DNA of 38,052 nt from Streptomyces tanashiensis (GTDB lineage Bacteria; Actinomycetota; Actinomycetes; Streptomycetales; Streptomycetaceae): the NCBI RefSeq assembly GCF_014648895.1, contig NZ_BMRZ01000027.1, positions 1 through 38,052 on the forward strand. The letters run 5' to 3'. Shown here one piece after another: positions 8,483 through 16,310 of this stretch (within the stretch, counting starts at the first letter, position 1; each line of letters starts with the position of its first letter). Below the pieces are notes generated by a model. The model was not told where the DNA came from. It worked only from the letters and a program-made list of their open reading frames with translations, and made no database searches. A program made the position numbers and the translations under genes.

Positions 8483-8854
8483 ATGTTCGCCGGAATCGGG
8501 TACGAGCCTCCACGGCTCAACGCGGAACAGATCGCCGGAACGTACTCCGACGGCAAGGGCGGCACCCTCATCCTCACCCCGGACGGCAAGGCCACGGCCA
8601 CCCGCGTCGACACCTTCGACTTCGACGACTCCATTGACTCCTTCGAACCCCAGGCCCACCCGTGCACCGGCACGGGCACCTGGACCTACGACCCCGCCGA
8701 CGGCCCCTACTCCCAACAAGTCGACGTCTCCGTCGAGGCCTGTCCGGTCGACATGGACAGCTGGAGCGTCTACGGAACCCGCGAGCACCCGAAGCTGTAC
8801 GTCTTCATCGGCGACCCCGACTCCTGGGAGCTCTACACCCTGCGACACCACTAG
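8483..8854 (+). CDS. Hypothetical membrane-anchored protein lacking its 5' end (probable pseudogene)
   Basis: The only ATG gives 123 residues starting MFAGIGYEPPRL. The same frame is open back to 8345 and encodes most of a membrane helix just before it (VALYGTLAVVTAFALAGVAM, 8426-8485). No ATG or GTG precedes that helix. The rest looks like a small exported actinobacterial protein: QIAGTYSDGKGGTLILTPDG is a beta-rich domain start, HPCTGTGTW and EACPVDM carry two Cys that could pair, and it ends KLYVFIGDPDSWELYTL. The intact ancestor was probably a single-span membrane or lipoprotein-like protein whose start was removed. It lies head to head with the fragment at 8193-8393. A CTG start cannot be excluded. 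Confidence 0.55.
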   Translation: MFAGIGYEPPRLNAEQIAGTYSDGKGGTLILTPDGKATATRVDTFDFDDSIDSFEPQAHPCTGTGTWTYDPADGPYSQQVDVSVEACPVDMDSWSVYGTREHPKLYVFIGDPDSWELYTLRHH

Positions 8855-8917
8855 CGCGTGGTTCCGACCTGGAACCCGCCAAGGTCAAGAGTCCGGTCGC
8901 GGACTAGGGTCGGCTGT

Positions 8918-9313
8918 ATGACAACACCAGTGCTTCAGGCAGTCGAGGCGGACGGGACGACCTGGGACGACCCGTCCGAGGATCAGCTGCACGACCTGCT
9001 TGCCGACATGAACCTCTCCTCGCGATTTGTTGTCGTGCGGCGGCTCGACGGGGAACCTGCCGACCAGCACTACATGCAGGTCTACCTGAACGACGACCTC
9101 AGCTATCAGGTGGAGTACCGCGAGGGAGGGCCGGACAGGCACTTCCAGGCGTGGGTGGCCCGCGGACCCGGCGTCTTCACGGTGGAACCTGTGGCTGAGG
9201 TGCTCCAGGGCTGGGCCTGCGGGCGACCTGGTTGGCGTGAGGCTGTTTCCTGGGTCCCGTGGTCATCCGCAGAGGCATGCGCCCGTCACCACCCCCTCAC
9301 CACGTCTCGTTGA
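8918..9313 (+). CDS. Hypothetical protein, possible Imm1-like immunity protein
   Basis: 131 residues from the ATG giving MTTPVLQAVEADG. Central blocks SRFVVVRRLDGEP, YMQVYLNDDLSYQVEYREGG and RHFQAWVA look like the beta-sheet of small Imm1-type or similar proteins common in streptomycetes, followed by EVLQGWACGRPGWREAVSW. The last 20 residues (SSAEACARHHPLTTSR) look unlike the rest and may reflect a late frameshift. No toxin gene is adjacent, so an immunity function is only a resemblance. No convincing ribosome-binding site is seen. Confidence 0.55.
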   Translation: MTTPVLQAVEADGTTWDDPSEDQLHDLLADMNLSSRFVVVRRLDGEPADQHYMQVYLNDDLSYQVEYREGGPDRHFQAWVARGPGVFTVEPVAEVLQGWACGRPGWREAVSWVPWSSAEACARHHPLTTSR

Positions 9314-9390
9314 GGGCTGCAACCAGAACGGTTGCTCGATCCTCCGGGTCGGACCTCGGCCGCCGGCCACCGCCGGAGCCACGCCGGCGT

Positions 9391-10020
9391 TCAGCGGCGC
9401 TGTCGTCCGGCGAGGGCGACGATGAGCAGTAGCGCCAGGACCGTGGCGACAACCCCCTCCACTCCGGCTCGGGCGTGGAGGAGACCCCCGCTCAGCGCCC
9501 CTGCGGCGAGTGCCACCACCGACACCCCTCGTCGTACAGCCGCCGGCCCCGGGCGGTCCGCCGCCAGCCCCGTGAGGGTCCGGGTCATGACGGTGGTGGT
9601 CAGATCGGGAACCCCCAGGCGGTGCACAACGGCATTCTGCAGGCCCATGCCGCAAGCCAGAGGCACCAGCACGGCGTAGCGGCCCCCACCGGCCGCTTCA
9701 GCGGCGAGCGCGAACGCGGCCAAGAGGGCCTGCACCGCGACCAGCGGTGCGAAGAGCCCGCCCGCCTCCGCGTCCCGGCGCCACGCACCACCCGCGACCG
9801 CCCCGGTCAGGAAGCCCGTCAGCGCCACGACGGAGGCCAGGGCCGACAGCTGGGCGACGCCGGACAGGGCAAACCCGAGGAAGACCACGTTGCCGGTCAT
9901 GTTGGCCACGAAGACCCGCCCGAGCCCGAGGAAGCTCGCCGCGTCGACCAGTCCGCTGACGAACGTCAGCACGAGGAGCAGCGGAGCAAGCCGCGCGTAG
10001 GGGTGGCCTTCGGGAAACAT
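9391..10020 (-). CDS. DUF1275/YoaK-family integral membrane protein
   Basis: About 209 residues from the ATG giving MFPEGHPYARL. GTG codons further upstream (for example 10074) would add a short tail. The conserved opening of the family is clear: LVLTFVSGLVDAASFLGLG, then VFVANMTGNVVFLGFAL. Further hydrophobic segments follow: LASVVALTGFLTGAVAGG, LVAVQALLAAFALAAEA, YAVLVPLACGMGLQNAVV, and TTTVMTRTLTGL with two final helices. That makes about six membrane spans in the inner membrane. The biochemical function of the family is not established. The gene converges on the hypothetical gene at 8918-9313. Confidence 0.85.
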   Translation of the reverse strand: MFPEGHPYARLAPLLLVLTFVSGLVDAASFLGLGRVFVANMTGNVVFLGFALSGVAQLSALASVVALTGFLTGAVAGGAWRRDAEAGGLFAPLVAVQALLAAFALAAEAAGGGRYAVLVPLACGMGLQNAVVHRLGVPDLTTTVMTRTLTGLAADRPGPAAVRRGVSVVALAAGALSGGLLHARAGVEGVVATVLALLLIVALAGRQRR

Positions 10021-10074
10021 CCACCGGGCCGCCGCCTCACCCGTCCCGCCGCCCACTGCCCGCACCCACTTCAC

Positions 10075-10713
10075 CCCCTCAGTGGAACAGAGCCCACGAC
10101 GGCCCGCGATCGTCCGCGGCCGATCGTGGGCACGCACCTCTCGAACGGCTGAGGTGCCCTCGCCCACACCTCTCCCCCTCGGCCCCCACCGGGTCGGATC
10201 GGAGCGCGGCCGGGTCGTGCCCGGTTGCCTTGCGATCGGTGGGTTTCGAACCAGTGGACGGGGACGGGGGCGAGTCAGGGTTGGGCGCGCCACGGGGCCG
10301 GCAGCCAGGCCCCAAGGCCGGTCCGGCCGCCGGCGTGGTCGTCGGGGGCCTGGCTCGTCGGCGTGCCTCCCTCTGACGCTCAACACCCGCCGGGGTCGAG
10401 AACCCCGCTTCGGCCTTCCGGCGCGCGCCCGGCCGCAGGTTGACGGACGATGAGAGAACAGCCCGCCCGGGAAGCCGTCGCACGTTGCACCGGGCGGGCA
10501 CTCTCCAGCCCGAGCAGCCGGTGATGGGTCGGTGATCGGCCGTTCGCAGGGAAGCGGCGGACCGCGCTGAGTACCGCAGCCGGCCGAGGGGCAGGCTCGT
10601 CGCTCTGGAGCGGTCCGAGGACGGACTCGGGATCGGTCCCGCCCTCGCGGTGACCTCCACGCCGCGCCGAAATCGGAGTGCGGGCCGAGCCGTTGCCTTG
10701 TGATACTCCTCCG
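10075..10713. other. Long intergenic region between divergent genes
   Basis: About 640 bases lie between the divergent DUF1275 and ADP-ribosylglycohydrolase genes. Open frames here are Arg/Pro-rich and do not look coding. Two inverted repeats are visible: an 8-bp pair at 10092-10099/10124-10131, and a perfect 10-bp pair at 10461-10470/10490-10499 with a 19-base loop. A tRNA-like TTCGAA segment near 10245 does not extend to a tRNA. The region may hold promoters for both genes or a small RNA, neither of which I can demonstrate. Confidence 0.35.
10461..10499. terminator. Isolated GC-rich hairpin in intergenic DNA
   Basis: A perfect 10-bp stem GCCCGCCCGG/CCGGGCGGGC with a 19-base loop. No annotated gene ends here, so it could terminate an unseen transcript or be part of a leader RNA. 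Confidence 0.35.
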
Positions 10714-11622
10714 ATGATCAACCTGCCTGCTGCTCTGGACTCGCTGTCAGGGCTCGCCTTCGGCGATGCCTTCGGTGACCGCTGGTTCGGCATCCTGCGC
10801 CGCCAAGGCACGGCGGCCCTGGAAGCGCGGGCCCTGCCTCCGGAGCCGCTGTGGCGGTGGAGCGACGACACCGCCCAGGCGCTCGTCCTCGTCCGGGAAC
10901 TCACCGAGGGCGGCGGTACGGTCGACCAGGACCGCCTCGCCCTGCGCCTCGCCGAGGCCTACGCCGGCGACACGCATCGCGGCTACGGAGCCTCCATGCA
11001 CGACGTGCTCCGCAGGATCGGCGCGGGCGAGGCCTGGCGGGTGGTGGTCTCCGGGCAGTTCGGCGGCCAGGGCTCCTGGGGCAACGGCGCGGCCATGCGG
11101 GTCGCCCCACTCGGTGCCTGGCACGCCGTGGACCTCGATGTCGTGGCCGAGCAGGCCGCCCGCCAGAGCGCCGTATCGCATCACCACCCGGAAGCGGTCA
11201 CCGGAGCGGTGGCCGTGGCCATCGCCGCGGCGCTGGCGACTCGCAGCCGCGGCATGCCTGCGCCGACCCGTCCGGACTTCCTCCTCGCCGTCGCCGCACG
11301 GCTCCCTGACAGCGACGTCCGGTCGGGAGTGCGGATCGCGGCCCGTATGCCGGCACACACCTCGGTACGGCACGCCGCCGAGGTCCTGGGATCCGGCTAC
11401 CGGATGTCCGGGCCCGACACCGTCCCCTACGCCCTCTGGTGCGCGGCGGGACACCTCGACGACCTGCACGAAGGCCTGTGGACCACCGTCGCCGGGCGGG
11501 GCGACATCGACACCACCTGCGCGATCGCGGGTGGTGTGATCGCTGCACGCACGGGCACCGCCGCTCTCCCGCCCGCCTGGCACGCAGCCAGGGAACCACT
11601 GCCCCCGCTCGGACCGCGGTAG
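10714..11622 (+). CDS. ADP-ribosylglycohydrolase family protein
   Basis: A member of the DraG/ARH fold, which removes ADP-ribose from proteins or small molecules using two Mg ions. 302 residues from the ATG after CTCCTCCG. The metal-binding motifs are present: WSDDTAQAL with D51/D52/T53 near the N-terminus, and GDIDTTCAIAGG with D264/D266/T267 near the C-terminus. Other family blocks are SGLAFGDAFGDR, GSWGNGAAMRVAPLG and VSHHHPEAVTGAVAVA. The protein is full length and probably cytosolic. The substrate (ADP-ribosyl-Arg, -Ser, ADPr-DNA or other) cannot be decided from the sequence. Genes for Nudix, HAD and two HIT-like proteins follow within 4 kb. Confidence 0.9.
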   Translation: MINLPAALDSLSGLAFGDAFGDRWFGILRRQGTAALEARALPPEPLWRWSDDTAQALVLVRELTEGGGTVDQDRLALRLAEAYAGDTHRGYGASMHDVLRRIGAGEAWRVVVSGQFGGQGSWGNGAAMRVAPLGAWHAVDLDVVAEQAARQSAVSHHHPEAVTGAVAVAIAAALATRSRGMPAPTRPDFLLAVAARLPDSDVRSGVRIAARMPAHTSVRHAAEVLGSGYRMSGPDTVPYALWCAAGHLDDLHEGLWTTVAGRGDIDTTCAIAGGVIAARTGTAALPPAWHAAREPLPPLGPR

Positions 11623-11729
11623 CAACTCACCGGATCGACATGCCCATCGGAGGAAGTGGACGCCCCGAGGGGAGTCGGTCCGAAGTATTCGGTTGTTCAT
11701 GGCGGGCTGAACCTGCGACGGTCACCGGC

Positions 11730-12167
11730 ATGAGCGTGGTTCTGGGAGACAAACTCAGGTTCGCCGCAGAGGTCGGCAGGCCGGGCCCACTGTGCCGGGT
11801 GACCTCTGGGCAGCTGGAAAATGTCTGACCTGCGACGACAACATGGCGTACGTTCCCCGGTTTCGTCGCGATGTGCTGGACGCCGCCGCCCGGCTGCGGT
11901 CCGGCGATGGTTCTCCCCTGCCCTTCGCCGGCTTGTCCGCCGAAGCCACACACCGTCGTCTCACGCAGCGCGCGGGGGACGACGAGTCCGAGGCCGACTA
12001 CCCGCTGCGCGGCCGGTGTGGAGTTCTGGCGTGAGGAGCACCTGCTCAGCCACCCTGAAGACGCCGGTGCCGTCTTCGTGGCCGAGATTCCGGCCGAGGA
12101 GTTCGTCGAGATCCTTGAAGGCATCGCAGCCGCGCTCGACGCCGGCCCGTGCGAGAGCCATTCCTGA
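11730..12167 (+). pseudogene. Frameshifted hypothetical gene (three frame segments)
   Basis: Three consecutive stretches in different frames together read like one protein. First MSVVLGDKLRFAAEVGRPGP (from ATG 11730), then DLWAAGKCLTCDDNMAYVP to DYPLRGR (frame of 11792-12016), then VEFWREEHLLSHPEDAGAVF to a stop at 12167 (AEEFVEILEGIAAALDAGP). Each part is well composed, and each frame change falls where the previous frame turns to nonsense. The second junction also seems to miss about 20-30 residues compared with the spacing I would expect. The likely explanation is a decayed gene. Two sequencing errors are less likely but possible. I cannot name the family. Confidence 0.6.
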
Positions 12168-12274
12168 ATCTCCGGTGGCATCAAGAAGGGCCTCTCCCTC
12201 GCGGGGCGCAAACCGTGTGCTCTCGGGGCCTACTCCGCTCCCAGGCCCGCGCGCTCACCCGTACGCTCGGGCCC

Positions 12275-12919
12275 GTGATCAAGTGCTTCGTCTTCGACAT
12301 CGGTGAGACTCTCGTCCGCGACGACCGCTACTGGACCCTGTGGGCGGACTGGCTCGGCGTCCCTCGGCACACCCTCTCCGCCCTCGTCGGCGCCGTCGTG
12401 GCCGAGGGCCTCGACAACGCCGAGGCCCTCCGTCTCCTCCGCCCCGGCATCGACATCGGCGCCGAGTACGCCGCCCGCGAGGCCGCCGGGCGCGGCGAAC
12501 ACCTCGACGAGACCGACCTCTACCCCGATGTCCGCCCGGTGCTGACCGGGCTGCGCGCGCTCGGCATCCGGGTCGTCGTCGCGGGAAACCAGACCGCGCA
12601 CGCGGGCGAACTGCTGCGGGCCATGGGCCTCCCCGCGGACCTGGTCGTGACGTCGGGCGAATGGGGCGTCGCCAAACCGTCACCGGCGTTCTTCGAGAAG
12701 GTCCTCGAAGTCGCCGACGCCGCACCGTACGAGACCGTCTACGTGGGCGACCACCCCGCGAACGACGTCTTCCCCGCCCGTGCGGCCGGCCTGCGGACGG
12801 CGCACCTCCGCCGGGGCCCGTGGGGGCATCTGTGGGCGAACGACCCGGCCGTCGTGACGGCAGCGGACTGGCGGGTCAACTCGCTGGTGGACCTGGTCGG
12901 TCTGTTGGACGAGAGCTGA
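12275..12919 (+). CDS. HAD-superfamily hydrolase
   Basis: 214 residues from a GTG giving VIKCFVFDIGETLV. Haloacid-dehalogenase-type hydrolases transfer a phosphoryl (or halide-bearing) group to a nucleophilic Asp. Motif I is FDIGETL. The nucleophile D8 is present, but the second Asp of the DxD of classic phosphatases is Gly, as in some HAD subfamilies. Motif II is VVVAGNQT, motif III the Lys in VAKPSPAFF, and motif IV VYVGDHPANDV. An alpha-helical C1 cap lies between residues about 17 and 90. The substrate is unknown. Phosphatase activity should not be assumed without the second Asp. Confidence 0.85.
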   Translation: MIKCFVFDIGETLVRDDRYWTLWADWLGVPRHTLSALVGAVVAEGLDNAEALRLLRPGIDIGAEYAAREAAGRGEHLDETDLYPDVRPVLTGLRALGIRVVVAGNQTAHAGELLRAMGLPADLVVTSGEWGVAKPSPAFFEKVLEVADAAPYETVYVGDHPANDVFPARAAGLRTAHLRRGPWGHLWANDPAVVTAADWRVNSLVDLVGLLDES

Positions 12920-13010
12920 CGAGCCGGTCAGAGGGCTTCGAGTGAAAGTCGATCTTCAGGGGACTAGGGTCTCTGCCTGCCAGCATTCGTTGTGTGAAGG
13001 GGAGTCACGC

Positions 13011-13463
13011 ATGGACGATCAGGTACGAACCCGCATTTCGGCATACGCGGTCGCGGCGGAGGACGATCGGATGCTGCTGATTCGGCTGTCGGACGCCTCG
13101 CCGGTATTCACACCGGGCCTCTGGCACCTGCCGGGCGGTGGAATCGACCCGGGCGAACAGCCCGTGACAGCCCTGGCCCGCGAACTCCAGGAGGAGACGG
13201 GGCTTGAACTCACGGATGCCCGGCTGCTCGACGCGCGGACGTACTCGGCCCGGCGCAAGGGAGTGAGCTGGAGCCTCACGGCGCTCTTCTACGGCGTTTC
13301 CCTCAAGGGCGGGGCGCCTGCGGTGACCGAGGTCGACGGCTCCACGGACGCGGCGATGTGGATCCCCCTCGCCGACCTGCGGGACGACGCCCTGCTGTCA
13401 CCGCCGACCGTCGACGCCCTCCGCATCCATGTGGCGGGTGACGGCACCAGCCCGCTCCACTGA
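13011..13463 (+). CDS. Nudix hydrolase
   Basis: 150 residues with a good ribosome-binding site (AAGGGGAG, 6 bases before the ATG). Nudix enzymes hydrolyse nucleoside diphosphates linked to another moiety. The Nudix box is complete at about residues 43-65: GGIDPGEQPVTALARELQEE followed by TGL, with the metal-binding R-E-x2-E-E. The N-terminal strand ISAYAVAAEDDRMLLIRLSD and LWHLPGG are typical. The small size and single domain fit house-cleaning or ADP-ribose/NTP pyrophosphatases, but the substrate cannot be read. It lies on the same strand as the HAD gene, 90 bases downstream. Confidence 0.92.
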   Translation: MDDQVRTRISAYAVAAEDDRMLLIRLSDASPVFTPGLWHLPGGGIDPGEQPVTALARELQEETGLELTDARLLDARTYSARRKGVSWSLTALFYGVSLKGGAPAVTEVDGSTDAAMWIPLADLRDDALLSPPTVDALRIHVAGDGTSPLH

Positions 13464-13549
13464 CCGCCCGAGCACGGCCACCCCGCAGGTGCCTGGAGCA
13501 GCCCCGTAAATCGGTGGGGTGATCCGAGGGAATCTGCCACGATCGCCGG

Positions 13550-13921
13550 ATGGGTGCTTTGGATGCAGTGGCAGGCAGGGTGGCCGGCGGGACTGCCGTG
13601 ACGTTCCGGCCCAGCGGCTCATCGATGGTTCCGCTCATACGCAGTCGGCAGCAGGTGGTCGTAGTTCCGGTCGACCCGGCGAAGTTGGAGGTCGGGGACA
13701 TCGTCCTCGCCCGTGTCGCCGGGACCGTCTATCTGCATCTGGTGTCGTCGGTGAACCTCGCCAGAAGGCGGGTGCAGATCAGCAACAACCGCGGCCACAT
13801 CAACGGCTGGACCAGCCACGATCGTGTCTTCGGTATCTGTGTGGCAGTGGACGGTGTCCCCCGGTCGGGAGCTGCAGACAAGGCGCTGTCAGCCAACTCC
13901 GCCACCTCCTCCACAATCTGA
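13550..13921 (+). CDS. S24/S26-like peptidase, small and soluble
   Basis: 123 residues. PSGSSMVPLIRSRQQVVVVP is the Ser-containing box of the LexA/signal-peptidase fold (S25 before Met26), and KLEVGDIVLAR is the following conserved strand. The place of the catalytic base holds YLHLVSS (H63), so a Ser-His dyad as in eukaryotic/archaeal-type signal peptidases is more likely than Ser-Lys. ISNNRGHINGWTSHDRVFG completes the fold. There is no membrane anchor and no DNA-binding domain. It may be a stand-alone protease or an inactive relative. The last 20 residues are low complexity. No clear ribosome-binding site is seen. Confidence 0.75.
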   Translation: MGALDAVAGRVAGGTAVTFRPSGSSMVPLIRSRQQVVVVPVDPAKLEVGDIVLARVAGTVYLHLVSSVNLARRRVQISNNRGHINGWTSHDRVFGICVAVDGVPRSGAADKALSANSATSSTI

Positions 13922-14008
13922 CGCTCTCCCGCGTCATCGGGGTCGTCAGGCCGTGTTCGTGGCAGCACGAGTGCGCTCCGCGAGATCGCTGACGACGGGC
14001 GCCGACGG

Positions 14009-14506
14009 CTACCGCGGATGGTCCGCTGAGGTACGGCTTCGCAGCTGGTCCAATTCGCCGCCGATCGCCTCTCGTAGCACGTCGTGCTGCGGACCGAGCT
14101 TGAATCGCTCGTCGCTCCACCGTTCACGCGGGTAGAGCCACACCGGGACACCCACCACGTCTTCCGGCTCCCACTCGAAGCGCGGCCACACATGCGCGTG
14201 CAGGAACGGGTCCGTGTTGCCCAGGATCTCCAAGTTGACTCGCCGAAATGCCGGGTCCAGCCGCCGACATGCGCGCTCGACCGCTTCACCGAGCTGGTCC
14301 ATGTCGGACAGGAACGCCAGCCGCTTCGTCTTCGGCAGGTCCGACAGCCGCTGCACGTCCGGTTCATCCACGAGAAGGACCGAGTATCCGGGCAGGAACT
14401 GGACGTCCCCGATCACCGCGAACCCCGACGTCAGCCGCCGCAACACCGTCGGGTTCTCGCCCTTCAGAGCAGTGCCGATCCGGTCCGTTCGCCAGTCATC
14501 AGTCAT
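14009..14506 (-). CDS. HIT-like family protein
   Basis: 165 residues. The HIT-type catalytic segment is FLHAHVWPRF (H103, H105, R109), the variant H-x-H-x-x-P-R of Ap4A-hydrolase/phosphorylase-like and galT-like members rather than the full His triad. The N-terminal part contains GFAVIGDVQFLPGYSVLL followed by VDEPDVQRLSDL, matching the usual strand before the active site. It probably acts on a nucleotide substrate in the cytosol. It converges on the S24/S26-like gene and diverges from a second HIT-like gene at 14720, so two members of one superfamily lie back to back. Confidence 0.85.
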   Translation of the reverse strand: MTDDWRTDRIGTALKGENPTVLRRLTSGFAVIGDVQFLPGYSVLLVDEPDVQRLSDLPKTKRLAFLSDMDQLGEAVERACRRLDPAFRRVNLEILGNTDPFLHAHVWPRFEWEPEDVVGVPVWLYPRERWSDERFKLGPQHDVLREAIGGELDQLRSRTSADHPR

Positions 14507-14719
14507 GGCCGAAACCTACACGCGGACTCAAGCCGCTCGTCGATTCAGAGGCCGAGCAAGTGAGCTGAAGGGCTGGGGCGTTCGTCTTCAAGGGCTCTGG
14601 CCGCGATCCCGTGTGTCTGAACGTCACCCACAGGGAGGTCACGGTCCGGCGGCCCGCCAGGGAGGAGTCCGATCACCCCGGTCCTCATGTCGTACCGACG
14701 TCGAACTAGTCTTCGCACC

Positions 14720-15346
14720 ATGGCTTTGCGACCTGACGAGTTCTATGACCACGCGCTCGCCGCTACGGATGAAGAGCGTCGACTCCCGCTCGCGCGCATG
14801 ACAGGGTGGGACATCAGCCCGTTCGAATCGGACGGATTGCGCGTCTCGCCCCTGCGCCCTCCGGTTCTGCCCGAGCCTCCGCGACACGGCGAGGACCCGT
14901 CGAACTGCGAGGCGTGCCGTGACCGAGGCGAGGGGATCTGGTTCAACGACAGGTGGCGACTCACGTGGATCGCGGGGGTCGGCGTGCCGCTGGTGCTCAT
15001 GCTGCATCCGATCGAGCACTACGACATGGCTGATCTGCCGGATGAGCTGGCGGCCGAACTGGGGGTCCTGTCCACTCACATCGTCCGCCATGTGCAGGCC
15101 CTCCCGCACATTTCGCGTGCCCACGTCTACCGCATCGGTGACGGAGGCGCGCACCTGCACATCTGGTTCTTCGCCCGGCCCGAGGGACAGTCCCAGCTGT
15201 ACGGCTCGTGGCTGCCCGTCTGGGACGATCTGCTGCCCGAGTATCCGGCAGATGTCGCGGAGGCAGACGCCGCCCTCGTGGCGGACACCCTGGTCGCCTC
15301 TGCGGGTGGACGTCGCTCGGCCGCCGGTGCATCGCCGCACGACTGA
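14720..15346 (+). CDS. Second HIT-like protein
   Basis: 208 residues from the ATG giving MALRPDEFYDHAL. A pair of Cys (NCEACRDRG, C63/C66) precedes WFNDRWRLTWIAG, where HIT proteins have the substrate-facing strands. LVLMLHPIEHYDMADL corresponds to the typical P-x-H-x-x-x-x-x-D-L block. AHLHIWFFARP (H145/H147) is the catalytic segment. The His triad is again incomplete. The C-terminal 40 residues are Ala-rich and look disordered. It is likely a nucleotide hydrolase or transferase. The start has no good ribosome-binding site, and an ATG 11 codons upstream is a weaker alternative. Confidence 0.8.
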   Translation: MALRPDEFYDHALAATDEERRLPLARMTGWDISPFESDGLRVSPLRPPVLPEPPRHGEDPSNCEACRDRGEGIWFNDRWRLTWIAGVGVPLVLMLHPIEHYDMADLPDELAAELGVLSTHIVRHVQALPHISRAHVYRIGDGGAHLHIWFFARPEGQSQLYGSWLPVWDDLLPEYPADVAEADAALVADTLVASAGGRRSAAGASPHD

Positions 15347-15704
15347 TCCGCTGGCGGACGCCAACCGACTGAGCTCCGGGTCCTCGATCTGGGTGGCTCT
15401 GTCCGCGACCGCGAGGTTGTCCGGTGTGTCGGTCAGTTCACCTCGGTCTACTACGGCTCTGGCCATCGAGCTGGGAAGGCCGTCGCCCCGGAGGGGACCG
15501 AGTGTTGTTCCAGGGTGTGGACGTGTTCGCGCTTCCGGCCGGAGCGCCTCCAGCGGAGCTCGTGACCGGTCGGTCTGGAGACCAGCGGGACTCGCTTCCG
15601 CAGGAGGCCGAAGTCGGCCCGGCCGTACGCCGGAGCGGGGAGCGTGAAGGCCGAGGGTCCTTGATGAATCAGCGGCTCAGGGTCTGTCCGCGATGGCGTG
15701 AAGG
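15347..15704. other. Gene-poor stretch with possible gene remnants
   Basis: About 360 bases with no complete gene. On the minus strand two short stretches look protein-like: ARAVVDRGELTDTPDNLAVA near 15460-15400, and LIHQGPSAFTLPAPAYGRAD near 15670-15610. They are in different frames and neither has a proper gene around it. They may be remnants of one decayed gene. No RNA gene or strong hairpin was seen. Confidence 0.3.
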
Positions 15705-16148
15705 TCAACCATCACAGCTCTGCCTGTGCCGCAGGATGGGCTTCAGAAGCCTCTCGGCCTCATCACGGACACCGGCATCGTCGTCGGCCTTCAGCTCCTG
15801 CAGCTGCCGGACGAGTCGGCGTTCGCCTTCCTCCGTCATCCAGCTGGGGTCGCAGTCCACGGCTGAGCTGAGCTGGTCCAAGGTCCACGTGTCCACCGCG
15901 CGGGAGAGGGCCGCCAGGACGGTACGCAGTCCCCAGGTGTCCTCGCGCGCCAACAATGCCTCGGCCGTCTCTTGTGTCACGCCCGTGTCGTGCGCGTCCA
16001 GCAACAGCCGGTGGAGAACGTCCGCCACCCCGACGGGTTCCCGTGCTGATGCAAGCCGCCGGCCCGCATCGGCTCTCACCGACCACAACGGCGAGTCCGC
16101 GTCCTCCATGGCTGCAGCGAGCTCGCGATCGGGACCTGTCTGTGTCAT
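15705..16148 (-). CDS. HEAT-repeat-like hypothetical protein
   Basis: 147 residues from the ATG giving MTQTGPDRELAAAM. The sequence is almost entirely amphipathic helices in pairs: SPLWSVRADAGRRLASA, VADVLHRLLLDAHDTGVTQE, TAEALLAREDTWGLRTVLAA, LVRQLQELKADDDAGVRDEA, ERLLKPIL. This is the pattern of HEAT/armadillo-type repeats seen in many small streptomycete proteins. No catalytic residues are apparent, so a protein-binding role is the default inference. An upstream in-frame start at 16250 would add a basic stretch that looks non-coding. Confidence 0.75.
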   Translation of the reverse strand: MTQTGPDRELAAAMEDADSPLWSVRADAGRRLASAREPVGVADVLHRLLLDAHDTGVTQETAEALLAREDTWGLRTVLAALSRAVDTWTLDQLSSAVDCDPSWMTEEGERRLVRQLQELKADDDAGVRDEAERLLKPILRHRQSCDG

Positions 16149-16310
16149 CGCGCCATCATGACAGGTCACGGTCCCGGTCAACTGGGGCTTTCTCCGCTGT
16201 CGGCGCGCCCCCCTCGCGATGGGCACCCGATCGTTTCGGGCACGGATCATCGGGTCCTGGGAGGGTGGTGATTCCTACGGTGAAGACATCAGAAGGAAGG
16301 ACACGCACCC

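Noticed and set aside
10242..10252. GGTTTCGAACC resembling a tRNA T-arm or an attachment site core
   Set aside because: The flanking bases do not form the 5-bp T-stem, no anticodon or acceptor arms could be built on either strand, and no integrase gene is present in the window.
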